Positions 50,998-59,673 of a stretch of 64,000 nucleotides of DNA are shown piece after piece. Under the pieces are notes generated by a model that did not search any database, had not been told where the DNA came from, and worked only from the letters and a program-made list of their open reading frames with translations. The position numbers were made by a program, and so were the translations under genes. The stretch's first letter is position 1. Each line of letters starts with the position of its first letter. Source of the stretch: JAZKBN01 sp040388605 (GTDB lineage Bacteria > Bacteroidota > Bacteroidia > Cytophagales > Flexibacteraceae); the NCBI GenBank assembly GCA_040388605.1, contig JAZKBN010000040.1, forward strand, positions 1 through 64,000, written 5' to 3'.

Positions 50998-53592
50998 ATG
51001 GAAAGCCTCCACAAGCCTTTAAATACCTCAACAGAAAACGCCCGGCATAATACCGAAATCACCGATTTACAGAATCAGGGCGCATTGCATTGGTTCTCTC
51101 ATGATTACCTGCCGGCTGTTCCTTGGCTGGGCGGCAAGGGTTCGGGTCTTGCGAGGGGCCTGCATTTGGGCCTGCCGGTGCCCGCCTTTCTTGCCCTGCA
51201 CCCTGCCTGGGCAGGCAGCGATACCGAACTGCAAAACCTTTTAAATGAAAGTTTCCCCGAAGCCGAATTATTCGCTGTGCGTTCAAGCGCCGGTAAGGAA
51301 GACGGGGCCGAAAACAGCTTCGCCGGCATACTTGAAACTGAGCTCAATGTGGAGCGTAGCGGAATTTTTGCCGCATTGGCCAGGGTGCGCAGCTCGGCGG
51401 AAAGCCTGCGGGCCAAGGCTTATATGCAGCAGCATGCCCCGTCCGATGCGGCTGCAAATACCCTTACCGTGCTCATTATGCCCATGCTCCCGGTTCAGTG
51501 GTCGGGTATATTTTTTGGCATGGACCCAATGGGGCTTAAGCATGATTTGCAGCTGCTTTCAGTACACCAGGGCCTCGGCGATGCACTTGTAAGCGGAGAA
51601 GTAAACGGACAATACATATACCTCAGCCGCTCCCAGCCCGGACAAATACAGCCCGAAAGCGATACGGTAAATTTTATAAGCGAGGCAAACCTGCGTGAAA
51701 TACAGGCCTGGCATGAAACCATGTACCTGAATACCGGCTTGTTCCAGGATATGGAGCTGGCCTTTGCCTGCGGAAAGCTGTACCTCTTACAGGCCCGACC
51801 GGTTACCACCGGGCACAGTGTAAATAATAAAACCTTGGCCCCCGTTTATTGGGACAACAGCAATATTGTTGAATCTTACCCCGGCCTGAGCCTGCCCGCT
51901 ACCTATACCTTTATAAAGCCCTTGTACACTGCCGTTTATATAAGCCTTTCGCAGGTTTTGGGCATTCCGGAAGGGGTAATAAAGAGGTATGCGGCTGTTT
52001 ATGAGCAAATGCTGGGGCTGCATAAGGGCCGCATTTATTATAACCTGAACTCATGGTTCGGGCTGCTATCCTTATTGCCGGGCTATAACCTGAACGCCGC
52101 CTTCATGGAGCAGATGATGGGCGTAAGCGAGCGAGCTCCCATACCGCCACTGCCCGGCAATACCGGCTGGCGCGCCCGTTATGATGTGGCCCGAATGGCC
52201 TTCTGCATGGTAAAGGCGCACTTTCAGTTACCGGGCATGTCGGCAAAGTTCGAGGCCAATTTTAACGGAATTCTAAAAGGCTTTTACGCTAAAAAACTCA
52301 GTCGCTTAAGCCTTACCGAATTGTGGAACGAATTGCAGGCATTTCAGTTTACCATGGTAAGCCAATGGCAGGCCCCGCTCGTGAATGATCTCATGACCAT
52401 GATTTGGTTCGGTATTTTGGGCAAGTCCTGCAAAAAGCAGGAGCCTGCCGATGAAGGCAACGCCCTGCTGAATGCCCTCATGGTAAACTCGGGGCAGGTG
52501 GTAACCGTTGGCCCAGCACGCGATATGGAGAAACTGGTATTGCTCATTCGGCAGGAACCCGTGCTACATGAAGTCTGCAAAGCAGGCAAACCTTTACAGC
52601 TTTGGCATCTTTTGCAAACCAATTCAAAATATAAAGCGGTTCTTACAGAAGTGCAGGCCTACCTGCAAACCTGGGGCCTGCGCTGCAAAGCTGAGCTTAA
52701 GCTTGAAACCATTCCTTATGCCCTGAATCCCGAAGGCTTTATGGCCCTGCTTTCTGAGCAGGTGCGCAGCCTCAGCATAAAAGCCCCTGATACCCAAAAC
52801 GCAGGCAAAGCCGAAGAACGCTATTTCAAAAACGCCGGCCCCATTGCCCGTTGGTGGAAAAATTACGTGCTCAACCTTGCCCGTACCACCATTGCCCGCC
52901 GCGAGGCATTGCGCTATAAACGTACCGAGGGTTTCCATGCTGTGCGTTTGCTCCTGCTGCAAATAGGCCGCATGCTGCAAAGCAAGAGTATATTAACCCA
53001 TTACCGCGATGTGTTTTACCTTGCCCTGCCCGAGCTTGAAGATGCAGTTCTCGGTTCATCGTTTACCGGCAATTGGCAGCAGGTAGTTGCCATGCGTAAA
53101 CAGCAGTATGAAGATTGGCAAAGCACCAACCTGCCCGACCGGCTTATCAGCTACGATTCATCCTTATTCGGAATTGAGCCGGTGCCGCCGAAAGTTGTTG
53201 TTCCGGGAGATGCAGCAGGAAATGCTGATTCAGCGAAGGCAGGCAATAACCTAAGCGCCGATGGCAGGCCTGCCAAAAGCATGATGCAGGGCAAAGGCTG
53301 CTCGCCGGGCGTGGTGCGCGGTAAGGTAACCATGCTGCACAGCCCCGAGGGCGTGAACTCATTGCACGGCAATATTTTGGTTGCCGAAAGTACCGATCCG
53401 GGCTGGGTGGTGCTGTTCCCTACCGCCGGGGCTATTTTGGTGGAGCGCGGCAGCCTGCTCAGCCACGCCGCCATAGTCTGCCGCGAAATGGGCATTCCCT
53501 GCATAGTAGGTCTGCCGGGCATTATGCAGGCGCTTAGTAATAACGATGAAGTTGAAATGGACGGAAGCACCGGTAAACTATTCATACTATGA
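50998..53592 (+). CDS. Dikinase-type phosphotransferase (rifampin-phosphotransferase-like architecture)
   Basis: 864 residues. An N-terminal ATP-grasp domain of the PPDK/PEP-synthase type (about 40-285; VRSSAGKEDGAENSFAGIL, ending LLQARPVTTG) is followed by a long helical region (about 290-760) and a swivelling phosphohistidine domain (about 775-864; GCSPGVVRGKV, then RGSLLSHAAIVCREMGIPC with the catalytic His). The C-terminal TIM barrel that binds PEP or pyruvate is absent. This is the plan of rifampin phosphotransferase, which passes phosphate from ATP via the His to a small molecule. The acceptor here is unknown but, from context, may be a lipid or isoprenoid. It overlaps the next gene by 4 bp. 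Confidence 0.82.
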   Translation: MESLHKPLNTSTENARHNTEITDLQNQGALHWFSHDYLPAVPWLGGKGSGLARGLHLGLPVPAFLALHPAWAGSDTELQNLLNESFPEAELFAVRSSAGKEDGAENSFAGILETELNVERSGIFAALARVRSSAESLRAKAYMQQHAPSDAAANTLTVLIMPMLPVQWSGIFFGMDPMGLKHDLQLLSVHQGLGDALVSGEVNGQYIYLSRSQPGQIQPESDTVNFISEANLREIQAWHETMYLNTGLFQDMELAFACGKLYLLQARPVTTGHSVNNKTLAPVYWDNSNIVESYPGLSLPATYTFIKPLYTAVYISLSQVLGIPEGVIKRYAAVYEQMLGLHKGRIYYNLNSWFGLLSLLPGYNLNAAFMEQMMGVSERAPIPPLPGNTGWRARYDVARMAFCMVKAHFQLPGMSAKFEANFNGILKGFYAKKLSRLSLTELWNELQAFQFTMVSQWQAPLVNDLMTMIWFGILGKSCKKQEPADEGNALLNALMVNSGQVVTVGPARDMEKLVLLIRQEPVLHEVCKAGKPLQLWHLLQTNSKYKAVLTEVQAYLQTWGLRCKAELKLETIPYALNPEGFMALLSEQVRSLSIKAPDTQNAGKAEERYFKNAGPIARWWKNYVLNLARTTIARREALRYKRTEGFHAVRLLLLQIGRMLQSKSILTHYRDVFYLALPELEDAVLGSSFTGNWQQVVAMRKQQYEDWQSTNLPDRLISYDSSLFGIEPVPPKVVVPGDAAGNADSAKAGNNLSADGRPAKSMMQGKGCSPGVVRGKVTMLHSPEGVNSLHGNILVAESTDPGWVVLFPTAGAILVERGSLLSHAAIVCREMGIPCIVGLPGIMQALSNNDEVEMDGSTGKLFIL

Positions 53593-54653
53593 GCAATAAA
53601 AGCATAGATTACAGCATATTACGCTATGCCTGCTGTTGGGAAGATGCCCGCCTGCTGCGTACTGCCATGCAGGTGCAGCCCGGCGACACCGTTGCATCGG
53701 TGGCATCGGCCGGTGATAATACGCTGCTCCTGCTTGCTGATGGCCCAGCCCGCCTAATTGCCTGCGATTTAAACGAAGTGCAGCTGCATTTGCTTGAACT
53801 AAAAAAAGCCGGTTTCCTACACCTTACACAGCCTGAGCTTGTTGCCTTCCTGGGCTATACCAAATACACTGAGCGGCTTAGGCTTTATAAAATCCTGAGC
53901 CCTCATCTCTCCGCAGAAGCACGCAGGCATTGGGATTCCAAAACCGATGATATTGAAGCCGGCCTTATATTCAGCGGCAAGTTTGAGCGCTACCTGCGTT
54001 TGTTCGGATTGTACGTACGGCCGCTGGTTAATTCATCGGCAATGGTGCATGAGCTTATCAGGCCGAAAACTGCAGGGGAGCAGGAGGTGTTTTTTAATGC
54101 CAAATGGAAGAACTTTCGCTGGCGAATGCTCATGCGCCTGTTTTTCAGCAAGGCATTAATGAGCAGGCTGGGCCGCAGCAAGGGCATGATGGAAGAGGTG
54201 CAGGATTCGGGCTCCGATATTCTGGAACGCGCCGAAAACCATTTTAAATCTGTGGCCGCACAGCAAAGCTATTTCCTGGAGTTTATTATGGATATTGAGC
54301 CCCTTGCCATTCCGCCCTATTTGCAGCCCGATGTTTTTGAAAAAATTAAGGCCAACCTGCCTGCCCTGCATCTTTGGTTCGGCGGAATAGATTCCATACC
54401 TGAATCTTACGGACAAATAGATGCCTGGAACCTGAGCAATATTTTTGAGTACATGCCCCAACCTGATTTCGTTAAATGCACCGATGCCATTCTTTTCCGC
54501 AGCCGCCCCGGCAGCCGTTTGGCTTATTGGAACCTGTTTAAAGAACGCAACATGCAGCTCACTCATAAAAGCCTCGAAACCATAAACGCCGATGCCTCAA
54601 ACGATGCCGGCTTTTTTTACCGAAAATTCTTTTCTTTCAGGGTAAGTTCCTGA
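53589..54653 (+). CDS. DUF3419/BtaA-like SAM-dependent aminocarboxypropyl transferase
   Basis: 354 residues. The N-terminus YSILRYACCWEDARLLRTAM and the SAM-binding strand VASVASAGDNTLLLLADG followed by IACDLNEVQLHLLELKKAGF are diagnostic of DUF3419. BtaA of betaine-lipid synthesis belongs here and moves the 3-amino-3-carboxypropyl group of S-adenosylmethionine to diacylglycerol, forming homoserine lipid. The companion methylase BtaB is not in the operon, so a trimethylated betaine lipid is not implied. The start overlaps the dikinase-type gene by ATGA, indicating coupled translation. Confidence 0.8.
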   Translation: MSNKSIDYSILRYACCWEDARLLRTAMQVQPGDTVASVASAGDNTLLLLADGPARLIACDLNEVQLHLLELKKAGFLHLTQPELVAFLGYTKYTERLRLYKILSPHLSAEARRHWDSKTDDIEAGLIFSGKFERYLRLFGLYVRPLVNSSAMVHELIRPKTAGEQEVFFNAKWKNFRWRMLMRLFFSKALMSRLGRSKGMMEEVQDSGSDILERAENHFKSVAAQQSYFLEFIMDIEPLAIPPYLQPDVFEKIKANLPALHLWFGGIDSIPESYGQIDAWNLSNIFEYMPQPDFVKCTDAILFRSRPGSRLAYWNLFKERNMQLTHKSLETINADASNDAGFFYRKFFSFRVSS

Positions 54654-54677
54654 TTTACTTGTTTATATAAAAATAGC

Positions 54678-55370
54678 ATGCCGCAAAATCAAATGATTGA
54701 GCTTTATAAGGTGGCCGCTTACGCCGTGTTGGTTGCAGCCTTGTTTTTCGTTGGCGAGCTCATCAGGAAAACCGGCAAAACAGAGCCTGAATTTACCCGC
54801 AAGCTGGCCCATATCAGTTGTGGTTTGGTGGGTATCAGCTTCATTTATACTTTTAATGAAGTTTGGGCGGTGGCTTTGCTTACAGGTCTTTTCGCCTTGG
54901 TTTTGTACATTTCGCAAAAAAGAAAGACCTTGAACAGTATTCACGGTGTAAGCCGTGAAACCTATGGCGCGCCGCTCTTCCCTGTGGCTGTGGGCATTTG
55001 CTTTTATCTGCAAAATGCATTGCAATTGCAGGCTGTTTATGTGACCGCCCTGCTCACCCTAAGCCTTGCCGATCCGGCCGCAGCAATTACAGGCAGCCGA
55101 TTCCCGCTAAAGCCATTCAGGGAAATTAAAGTACTGAATGCCACGGAGCTGCGTAATAAATCTGTGGGCGGCTGCATAGGGTTTCTGCTTACGGCCCTGT
55201 TGATTGCAATTGCTTTTGCCTGCCTTTCAGATGCGGGTAGCTTCAGCTTCGGCGCTGCCTGCTTTGCCGCATTTGCCGCCATGCTTGCCGAAGCGCTAAG
55301 CATAAAAGGCACCGATAATTTGAACATACCTGTAATTTACATGCTTAGCTATTCGCTGATATTAAACTAA
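54678..55370 (+). CDS. Phytol/dolichol-kinase-like membrane protein
   Basis: 230 residues with six or seven membrane helices. Motifs ELIRKTGKTEPEFTRKLAH, GLVGISF, SIHGVSRETYGAPLFP and the end AEALSIKGTDNLNIP match the CTP-dependent kinases of polyprenols, dolichol (Sec59) and phytol (VTE5) rather than the larger phosphatidate cytidylyltransferases. It would phosphorylate a long isoprenoid alcohol at the inner membrane. Start could be ATG 54678 or 54693. It follows the BtaA-like gene by 24 bp. Confidence 0.75.
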   Translation: MPQNQMIELYKVAAYAVLVAALFFVGELIRKTGKTEPEFTRKLAHISCGLVGISFIYTFNEVWAVALLTGLFALVLYISQKRKTLNSIHGVSRETYGAPLFPVAVGICFYLQNALQLQAVYVTALLTLSLADPAAAITGSRFPLKPFREIKVLNATELRNKSVGGCIGFLLTALLIAIAFACLSDAGSFSFGAACFAAFAAMLAEALSIKGTDNLNIPVIYMLSYSLILN

Positions 55371-55383
55371 TAAGCCATAATAA

Positions 55384-56406
55384 ATGCACCAATCTATGAG
55401 CTATAAACTTGAAATAATTAAAAATCCCGCAGCCGAAGAAGCAGGAAAATACATAAAGCAGGCCGCCGAAAACATATACCCGCCTGATAAGGCCGCGCAG
55501 CGTTCTTTCAGCCTTTCGGCATTGCATAAAGTGCCCGTTTTTATGGTGGTGCGTAATGCCGAAGGGGAAACGGTAGGCACATCGGCGCTGTACCACAATA
55601 CCAACCTTACTTTTGAAGGCAAGCCGGCCATAGCCCTCGGGCATTTCGAGGCCCTGAACCACTCCGTAGCAGATTTGCTGCTGCAAAAAGCGCGTCAGGA
55701 GGCGGCACACATGGGTTTCCATAATATAGTAGGCCCCATGAACGGCTCTACCTGGGAAGACTATCGCCTGAATGCCGATGCCGGCAAATTGCAGATTGTG
55801 CCTGAGCCCTGGTACATGCCCTGGTATAACGATGCCTTTATTCAAAACGGTTTCGAGGTGGCTGCCCGCTATTACAGCAGCGCCGATACCCTGAACGATT
55901 CTGAATACGCGCCCTTTTTCACAAGGGTAGCCAACCGCAATGCCGATGACCTCGTTATCAGGTATATTGATATGAATGATATTGATAATGAGCTGCATAA
56001 AGTAGCCGATGTGGTTTTGCAGAGTTTCCAATCGAACCTGTTTTATACGCCCATTTCTGCTGATGTTTTTGTGCAGAAATATAAAGCTGCCATGAGCCGG
56101 CTTGAACCCTGGCAGGTGCTTATTGCCGAGCATAAAGGCCGGCCCGTTGGCCTGCTTTACGGCTATACCATGCCCGCCGAGCAAAAAACCTTGGTTATGA
56201 AAACCCTTGCCCGCCTGCCCGATGAGCAATTCAGGGAGCTGGGTAAGGCCCTTGTGTTTAAAATGATGAAAGATGCGCAGGAGCGCAACTATACACAGCT
56301 TATCCGCACGGTTATGAAGTATAATAACGGTTTTTGGGATGCCAATAAGTTCAGCCTCGGGCACGTGCAAAAAGATTACAACCTCTATTTAGCCCACCTC
56401 GACTAA
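55384..56406 (+). CDS. GNAT-like acyltransferase (YghO-type)
   Basis: 340 residues. The sequence resembles the YghO-type family with GNAT fold (GPMNGSTWEDYRL; NIVGPMNG; FQSNLFYTPISADVF; VGLLYGYTMP; KMMKDAQERNYTQ). Two acyltransferase-like halves are likely. The substrate of this family is unknown, but it often occurs near lipid or AMP-ligase genes. An alternative start is ATG 55399 (MSYKLEIIK). It lies 6 bp before the ligase gene. Confidence 0.7.
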   Translation: MHQSMSYKLEIIKNPAAEEAGKYIKQAAENIYPPDKAAQRSFSLSALHKVPVFMVVRNAEGETVGTSALYHNTNLTFEGKPAIALGHFEALNHSVADLLLQKARQEAAHMGFHNIVGPMNGSTWEDYRLNADAGKLQIVPEPWYMPWYNDAFIQNGFEVAARYYSSADTLNDSEYAPFFTRVANRNADDLVIRYIDMNDIDNELHKVADVVLQSFQSNLFYTPISADVFVQKYKAAMSRLEPWQVLIAEHKGRPVGLLYGYTMPAEQKTLVMKTLARLPDEQFRELGKALVFKMMKDAQERNYTQLIRTVMKYNNGFWDANKFSLGHVQKDYNLYLAHLD

Positions 56407-56412
56407 CCTTTC

Positions 56413-57885
56413 ATGAGCCAAATTTGGGATTTGGTTTCAGCGCATGCCTCTCTACCCGGTGGCAGTAAGAATGCCGATGCCCCTAATGCCGAAAATCAGG
56501 CAAAGCCCGGCAGCAAAGCGGCACTGACTATTGGTTCGCGCAGCTATACTTTTGCCGAGCTTTACCATGCGGCAAAGCTTATAAAAGAAAAGTACGAGCA
56601 TAAGGAATGGCAAACCATATTGGTGTTCCAGCCGGTAGGTTTCCGGTTCCTGGCAGCCATGATTGGCCTGCTGGCTGCCGAACAATGTGCTGTGATCCCG
56701 GCTGTTTATATAGGCTGGAAACGCCTTACTTCCGTATTGCAGGCAGTTGGTATAGATTCTGTAATCAGCTCGGGTGTTTACAGCCTTTTGCGCCGCATTT
56801 TATTGCCCGGCATTATTACCGAAGGCAGGCATGCCGAAATGGGTCGGCTGCACAATGAGCCGGTTATGCTTGTTTTTACAAGCGGCAGCACGGGCCTGCC
56901 TAAGCTTGGTTTCCGGCACGAGGCACAATTACAGGCCATGTTCATTGGCCTGAACAGGCATATAAACCTGAATAGCTGTACCGGCCATTTCACCTGGTTC
57001 CCTGTAGTGAGTTTGCTTAATGCCGGGAACGGTGTTCATACCTTTCTGCCCGAAAAAAAATGGGGCAAGTATGATTTTAAGGCAATCAGGCGGCAAATTA
57101 TCGACAATGCGGTTTCGCATGTTTCGGGTCCGCCCTCGGCATTGCTGGCGTTGCTTGCTTTTGGGCCTTTATTTGCCGTTGCGCAGGTTTTTGCCGGCGG
57201 TGCCATTCTCAGCCTGCCGAATGCAAAACGCCTGAAAGCCGGCTTCCCCAATGCAGATATAAAAATTATATACGGGAGCACCGAGGCTGAACCGGTTAGC
57301 GTACTCGCCCTCGATGACTTTTTAGAATTAATGCAAAGCGGCCGCCCCGGCACCCCACTCGGTTATATAGATAAGGCCTTAGCCTATTACATAGAGCCTG
57401 CCGCCGATATAGATTTGCCCGGCGACCAATTTGCCTTCGCCGGCGAGCTTTGCCTGCGCGGTCCGCAGGCTGCAAGGGCATTAAGCTTTGAAGAAAGCCT
57501 GCATAAGCCCGAAGATAAATTCGTAAGCATGGGCGATATTGGCTACTTCGATGAGAATAAATGCTTTTGGCTGCTTGGTCGCAAAGGCTTTACTTTCAAG
57601 TCTGATTATGGCCTGAGCGGCCCCTTTGCCCTCGAAGTTTTAGAACCGCCCAATGCCGAATGGGAAGGGCATTATACCATGATGCCGTACTTAGGCAAAA
57701 CCACGCTGGTAATTGCCTTCAGTATAAATAGTGCTGCTAATGACTTGCTTGCATGGTGCAAAAGCCTGGGCCAGAATCCGGAACAAACAGCCATAGTAAA
57801 GCTCATGCCCAAAGATAAGCGGCACGATTCAAGGGTTGATTATAACCGCATCCCGGAATTGGTGCAGGAAGTTTTCGCAGTTTAA
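56413..57885 (+). CDS. AMP-forming ligase (acyl-adenylate type, OleC-like)
   Basis: 490 residues. Seen: the P-loop VFTSGSTGLPKLGFRHE, YGSTEAEPVS, a short GDIGYFDENKCFWLLGRKG and a late PKDKRHDSRVDYNRIPEL. The YG(A/S)TEA-PVS and DKRH-(S/N)-(K/R)-(V/I) signatures resemble OleC beta-lactone synthetases and related ligases more than ordinary acyl-CoA synthetases, but the other ole genes are absent. It activates a carboxylate as an acyl-adenylate. As the last gene of the operon it ends 7 bp before the convergent sigma factor gene. Confidence 0.8.
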   Translation: MSQIWDLVSAHASLPGGSKNADAPNAENQAKPGSKAALTIGSRSYTFAELYHAAKLIKEKYEHKEWQTILVFQPVGFRFLAAMIGLLAAEQCAVIPAVYIGWKRLTSVLQAVGIDSVISSGVYSLLRRILLPGIITEGRHAEMGRLHNEPVMLVFTSGSTGLPKLGFRHEAQLQAMFIGLNRHINLNSCTGHFTWFPVVSLLNAGNGVHTFLPEKKWGKYDFKAIRRQIIDNAVSHVSGPPSALLALLAFGPLFAVAQVFAGGAILSLPNAKRLKAGFPNADIKIIYGSTEAEPVSVLALDDFLELMQSGRPGTPLGYIDKALAYYIEPAADIDLPGDQFAFAGELCLRGPQAARALSFEESLHKPEDKFVSMGDIGYFDENKCFWLLGRKGFTFKSDYGLSGPFALEVLEPPNAEWEGHYTMMPYLGKTTLVIAFSINSAANDLLAWCKSLGQNPEQTAIVKLMPKDKRHDSRVDYNRIPELVQEVFAV

Positions 57886-57892
57886 TATGCGT

Positions 57893-59158
57893 TCAAACAG
57901 CATCGTTACCCGGCCCTGCATTGCTGCCAATCATAAGCGAATCAAGGTCTTTCTGAAGCCTGTTTTTTTCCTGCGGGGTTTTAGCAAGGCTTATTGCGGT
58001 TTGCAGGTGGCTTGCAGCCTTTGTATTATCGAGATCGGTATACAGGTGGCCCAGGAGGGCATGGTATAAGTGGTGCCCGGCGAGGCCAAGCTTTTCCGCC
58101 TCGGCAGCGGCCTCCTGCTTACCGCGAACTTTAGATAAGGCATAAGTCCGGTTCAGGGCCGCAAGGGGAGAGTAGGCGCGCAGGAGCAGGCGGTTATACA
58201 GCTGCAAAATACTGTCCCATTTTTCAGGGCTGTCGGTTTTAAGGGTATGCCACCAGGCTATGGCTGCTTCAATATGGTATTTGCTTAGGTTTTCGCCGGT
58301 TGATGCAAGGTTCAGGTAATAGGAGCCGCGGGTAATAAGCTCGGTATTCCAAAGTGAAGTATCCTGCTCATCATATCGAATTATTTCGCCATTCTCATCT
58401 GTGCGGGCGTCGAAACGGGATGCATGCAGGCACATTAGCGACATCAGCGCGTTAACCTTTGGCAGATTTGTGCTCTCGTTAGCCAGCAGCAGGTAAGTCA
58501 GGCGCATAGCTTCGAGACAAAAATCGCGGCGAAGGGTAGTGTTTTGGCTAATTGAGTAATAACCCTCGTTAAAAAGAAGGTAAAGGGTTTGTAAAACACT
58601 GTCGAGGCGGTTGGCCAGTTCCGATTCCGGCGGAAATTCAATCTTAATTTTCTCGTCGCGCAGCTTTTCCTTGGCTCTTGAAAGGCGCTTGTTAATGGTT
58701 TCCTTGTTTGAAAGAAAGGCATCGGCAATTTCTTCTATGCCGAAACCGCAAAGTATGCGCAGTGCCAGGCCAATCTGCGATTCAGGCGAAATAACCGGGT
58801 TGCAAAGGGCAAACAGCATTTGCAGCTGGCTGTCATTAATGTTTTTTTCCGAAAGGTCGAGGTCGGTTTCAGGCGTACTGCCGGTTTCGGTACGGTAAAT
58901 GGTTTGGGCTTTTTGCGCAAAAAGGGTATCGCGGCGCAGGTAATCTTTGGCCTTGTTGCGTGCAACGGTATGCAGCCAGCCTACAGGATTATCGGGCATG
59001 CCTTTGAGGCCCCATGTTTCGGCGGCAATTAAAAAAGTATCGGCGGCAATGTCTTCCGCTATCTCCCTGTGGCTGAAGCCAAAATGCCTGTACAGTACCG
59101 ATGTCAGCTTCCGGTATTCGGTACGGAAGAGTTCAGGCAACAGGCGGGTATCATTCAT
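57893..59158 (-). CDS. ECF42-type sigma factor with C-terminal TPR-like domain
   Basis: 421 residues, much longer than a plain ECF sigma factor (about 180). Region 2 (DIAADTFLIAAETWG, PVGWLHTVARNKAKDYLRR) and region 4 (GFGIEEIADAFLSNKETINK) occupy about residues 10-170. The rest (about 180-421) carries YLLFNEGYYS and tetratricopeptide-like helices (LDNTKAASHLQTAISLA) that are characteristic of the ECF42 group, in which this extension is required for activity and no anti-sigma factor is known. The DGPF/YCII-family gene 63 bp upstream is its conserved companion. Target promoters are unknown. Confidence 0.88.
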   Translation of the reverse strand: MNDTRLLPELFRTEYRKLTSVLYRHFGFSHREIAEDIAADTFLIAAETWGLKGMPDNPVGWLHTVARNKAKDYLRRDTLFAQKAQTIYRTETGSTPETDLDLSEKNINDSQLQMLFALCNPVISPESQIGLALRILCGFGIEEIADAFLSNKETINKRLSRAKEKLRDEKIKIEFPPESELANRLDSVLQTLYLLFNEGYYSISQNTTLRRDFCLEAMRLTYLLLANESTNLPKVNALMSLMCLHASRFDARTDENGEIIRYDEQDTSLWNTELITRGSYYLNLASTGENLSKYHIEAAIAWWHTLKTDSPEKWDSILQLYNRLLLRAYSPLAALNRTYALSKVRGKQEAAAEAEKLGLAGHHLYHALLGHLYTDLDNTKAASHLQTAISLAKTPQEKNRLQKDLDSLMIGSNAGPGNDAV

Positions 59159-59221
59159 TGCGGGCAGGGAAAAAAGGAAAGGGTCTTCGGTTTCTTACAT
59201 TTTACCGAAGACCCTTCAAAA

Positions 59222-59572
59222 TTACATATTCATGGGTACAATTTGCCTTACTTCCACGTTGCCGCCCATATTGAAAATGGGGCAGCCTTTTGAAAGCTCG
59301 GTGGCCTCTGCCAAATCTGCTGCTTTTATCATGGAATAGCCGCCTATTGATTCTTTAATTTCAACGTATGGGCCATCTGTTACCTGCCCGCCCTGACGTA
59401 CTACATTGCCTTGCTCAAACAGCTTGTTGCCGGCAGATATCAGCTTGTTTTGTGCTGCAATGCCGCCGAGCCAAGCCTGCCATTGTTTCATTCTTTCGGC
59501 CATTTGCTCCGGAGATTGCTGCCCGTTAGCGGCCGATGTATCATTGCGGAAAATCAATAGGAAATCGTTCAT
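59222..59572 (-). CDS. YCII-related DGPF-domain protein
   Basis: 116 residues. Seen: NDFLLIFRNDTSA, the central QVTDGPYVEIKESIGGY that gives the DGPF family its name, and the late AAD...IFNMGGNVEVRQI. The fold is a small ferredoxin-like alpha/beta barrel with a possible catalytic His/Asp pair. It lies directly upstream of an ECF42 sigma factor on the same strand, the typical pairing; its biochemical role is not known. The ATG at 59572 was preferred over an upstream in-frame start because family members begin at MNDFLL-like residues. Confidence 0.87.
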   Translation of the reverse strand: MNDFLLIFRNDTSAANGQQSPEQMAERMKQWQAWLGGIAAQNKLISAGNKLFEQGNVVRQGGQVTDGPYVEIKESIGGYSMIKAADLAEATELSKGCPIFNMGGNVEVRQIVPMNM

Positions 59573-59673
59573 GGTATTTTTATGTTTTATTGGTTTGTGA
59601 TTGTATGTCGATTGCAAACCAAAATACGGGACAGGCCGGGGGAATTATTTTATTGGGTCATGCTAAATTGCCT

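Noticed and set aside
56413..57885. Complete olefin (ole) cluster based on an OleC-like ligase
   Set aside because: OleA, OleB and OleD homologs are absent from the window; the ligase is only distantly OleC-like.
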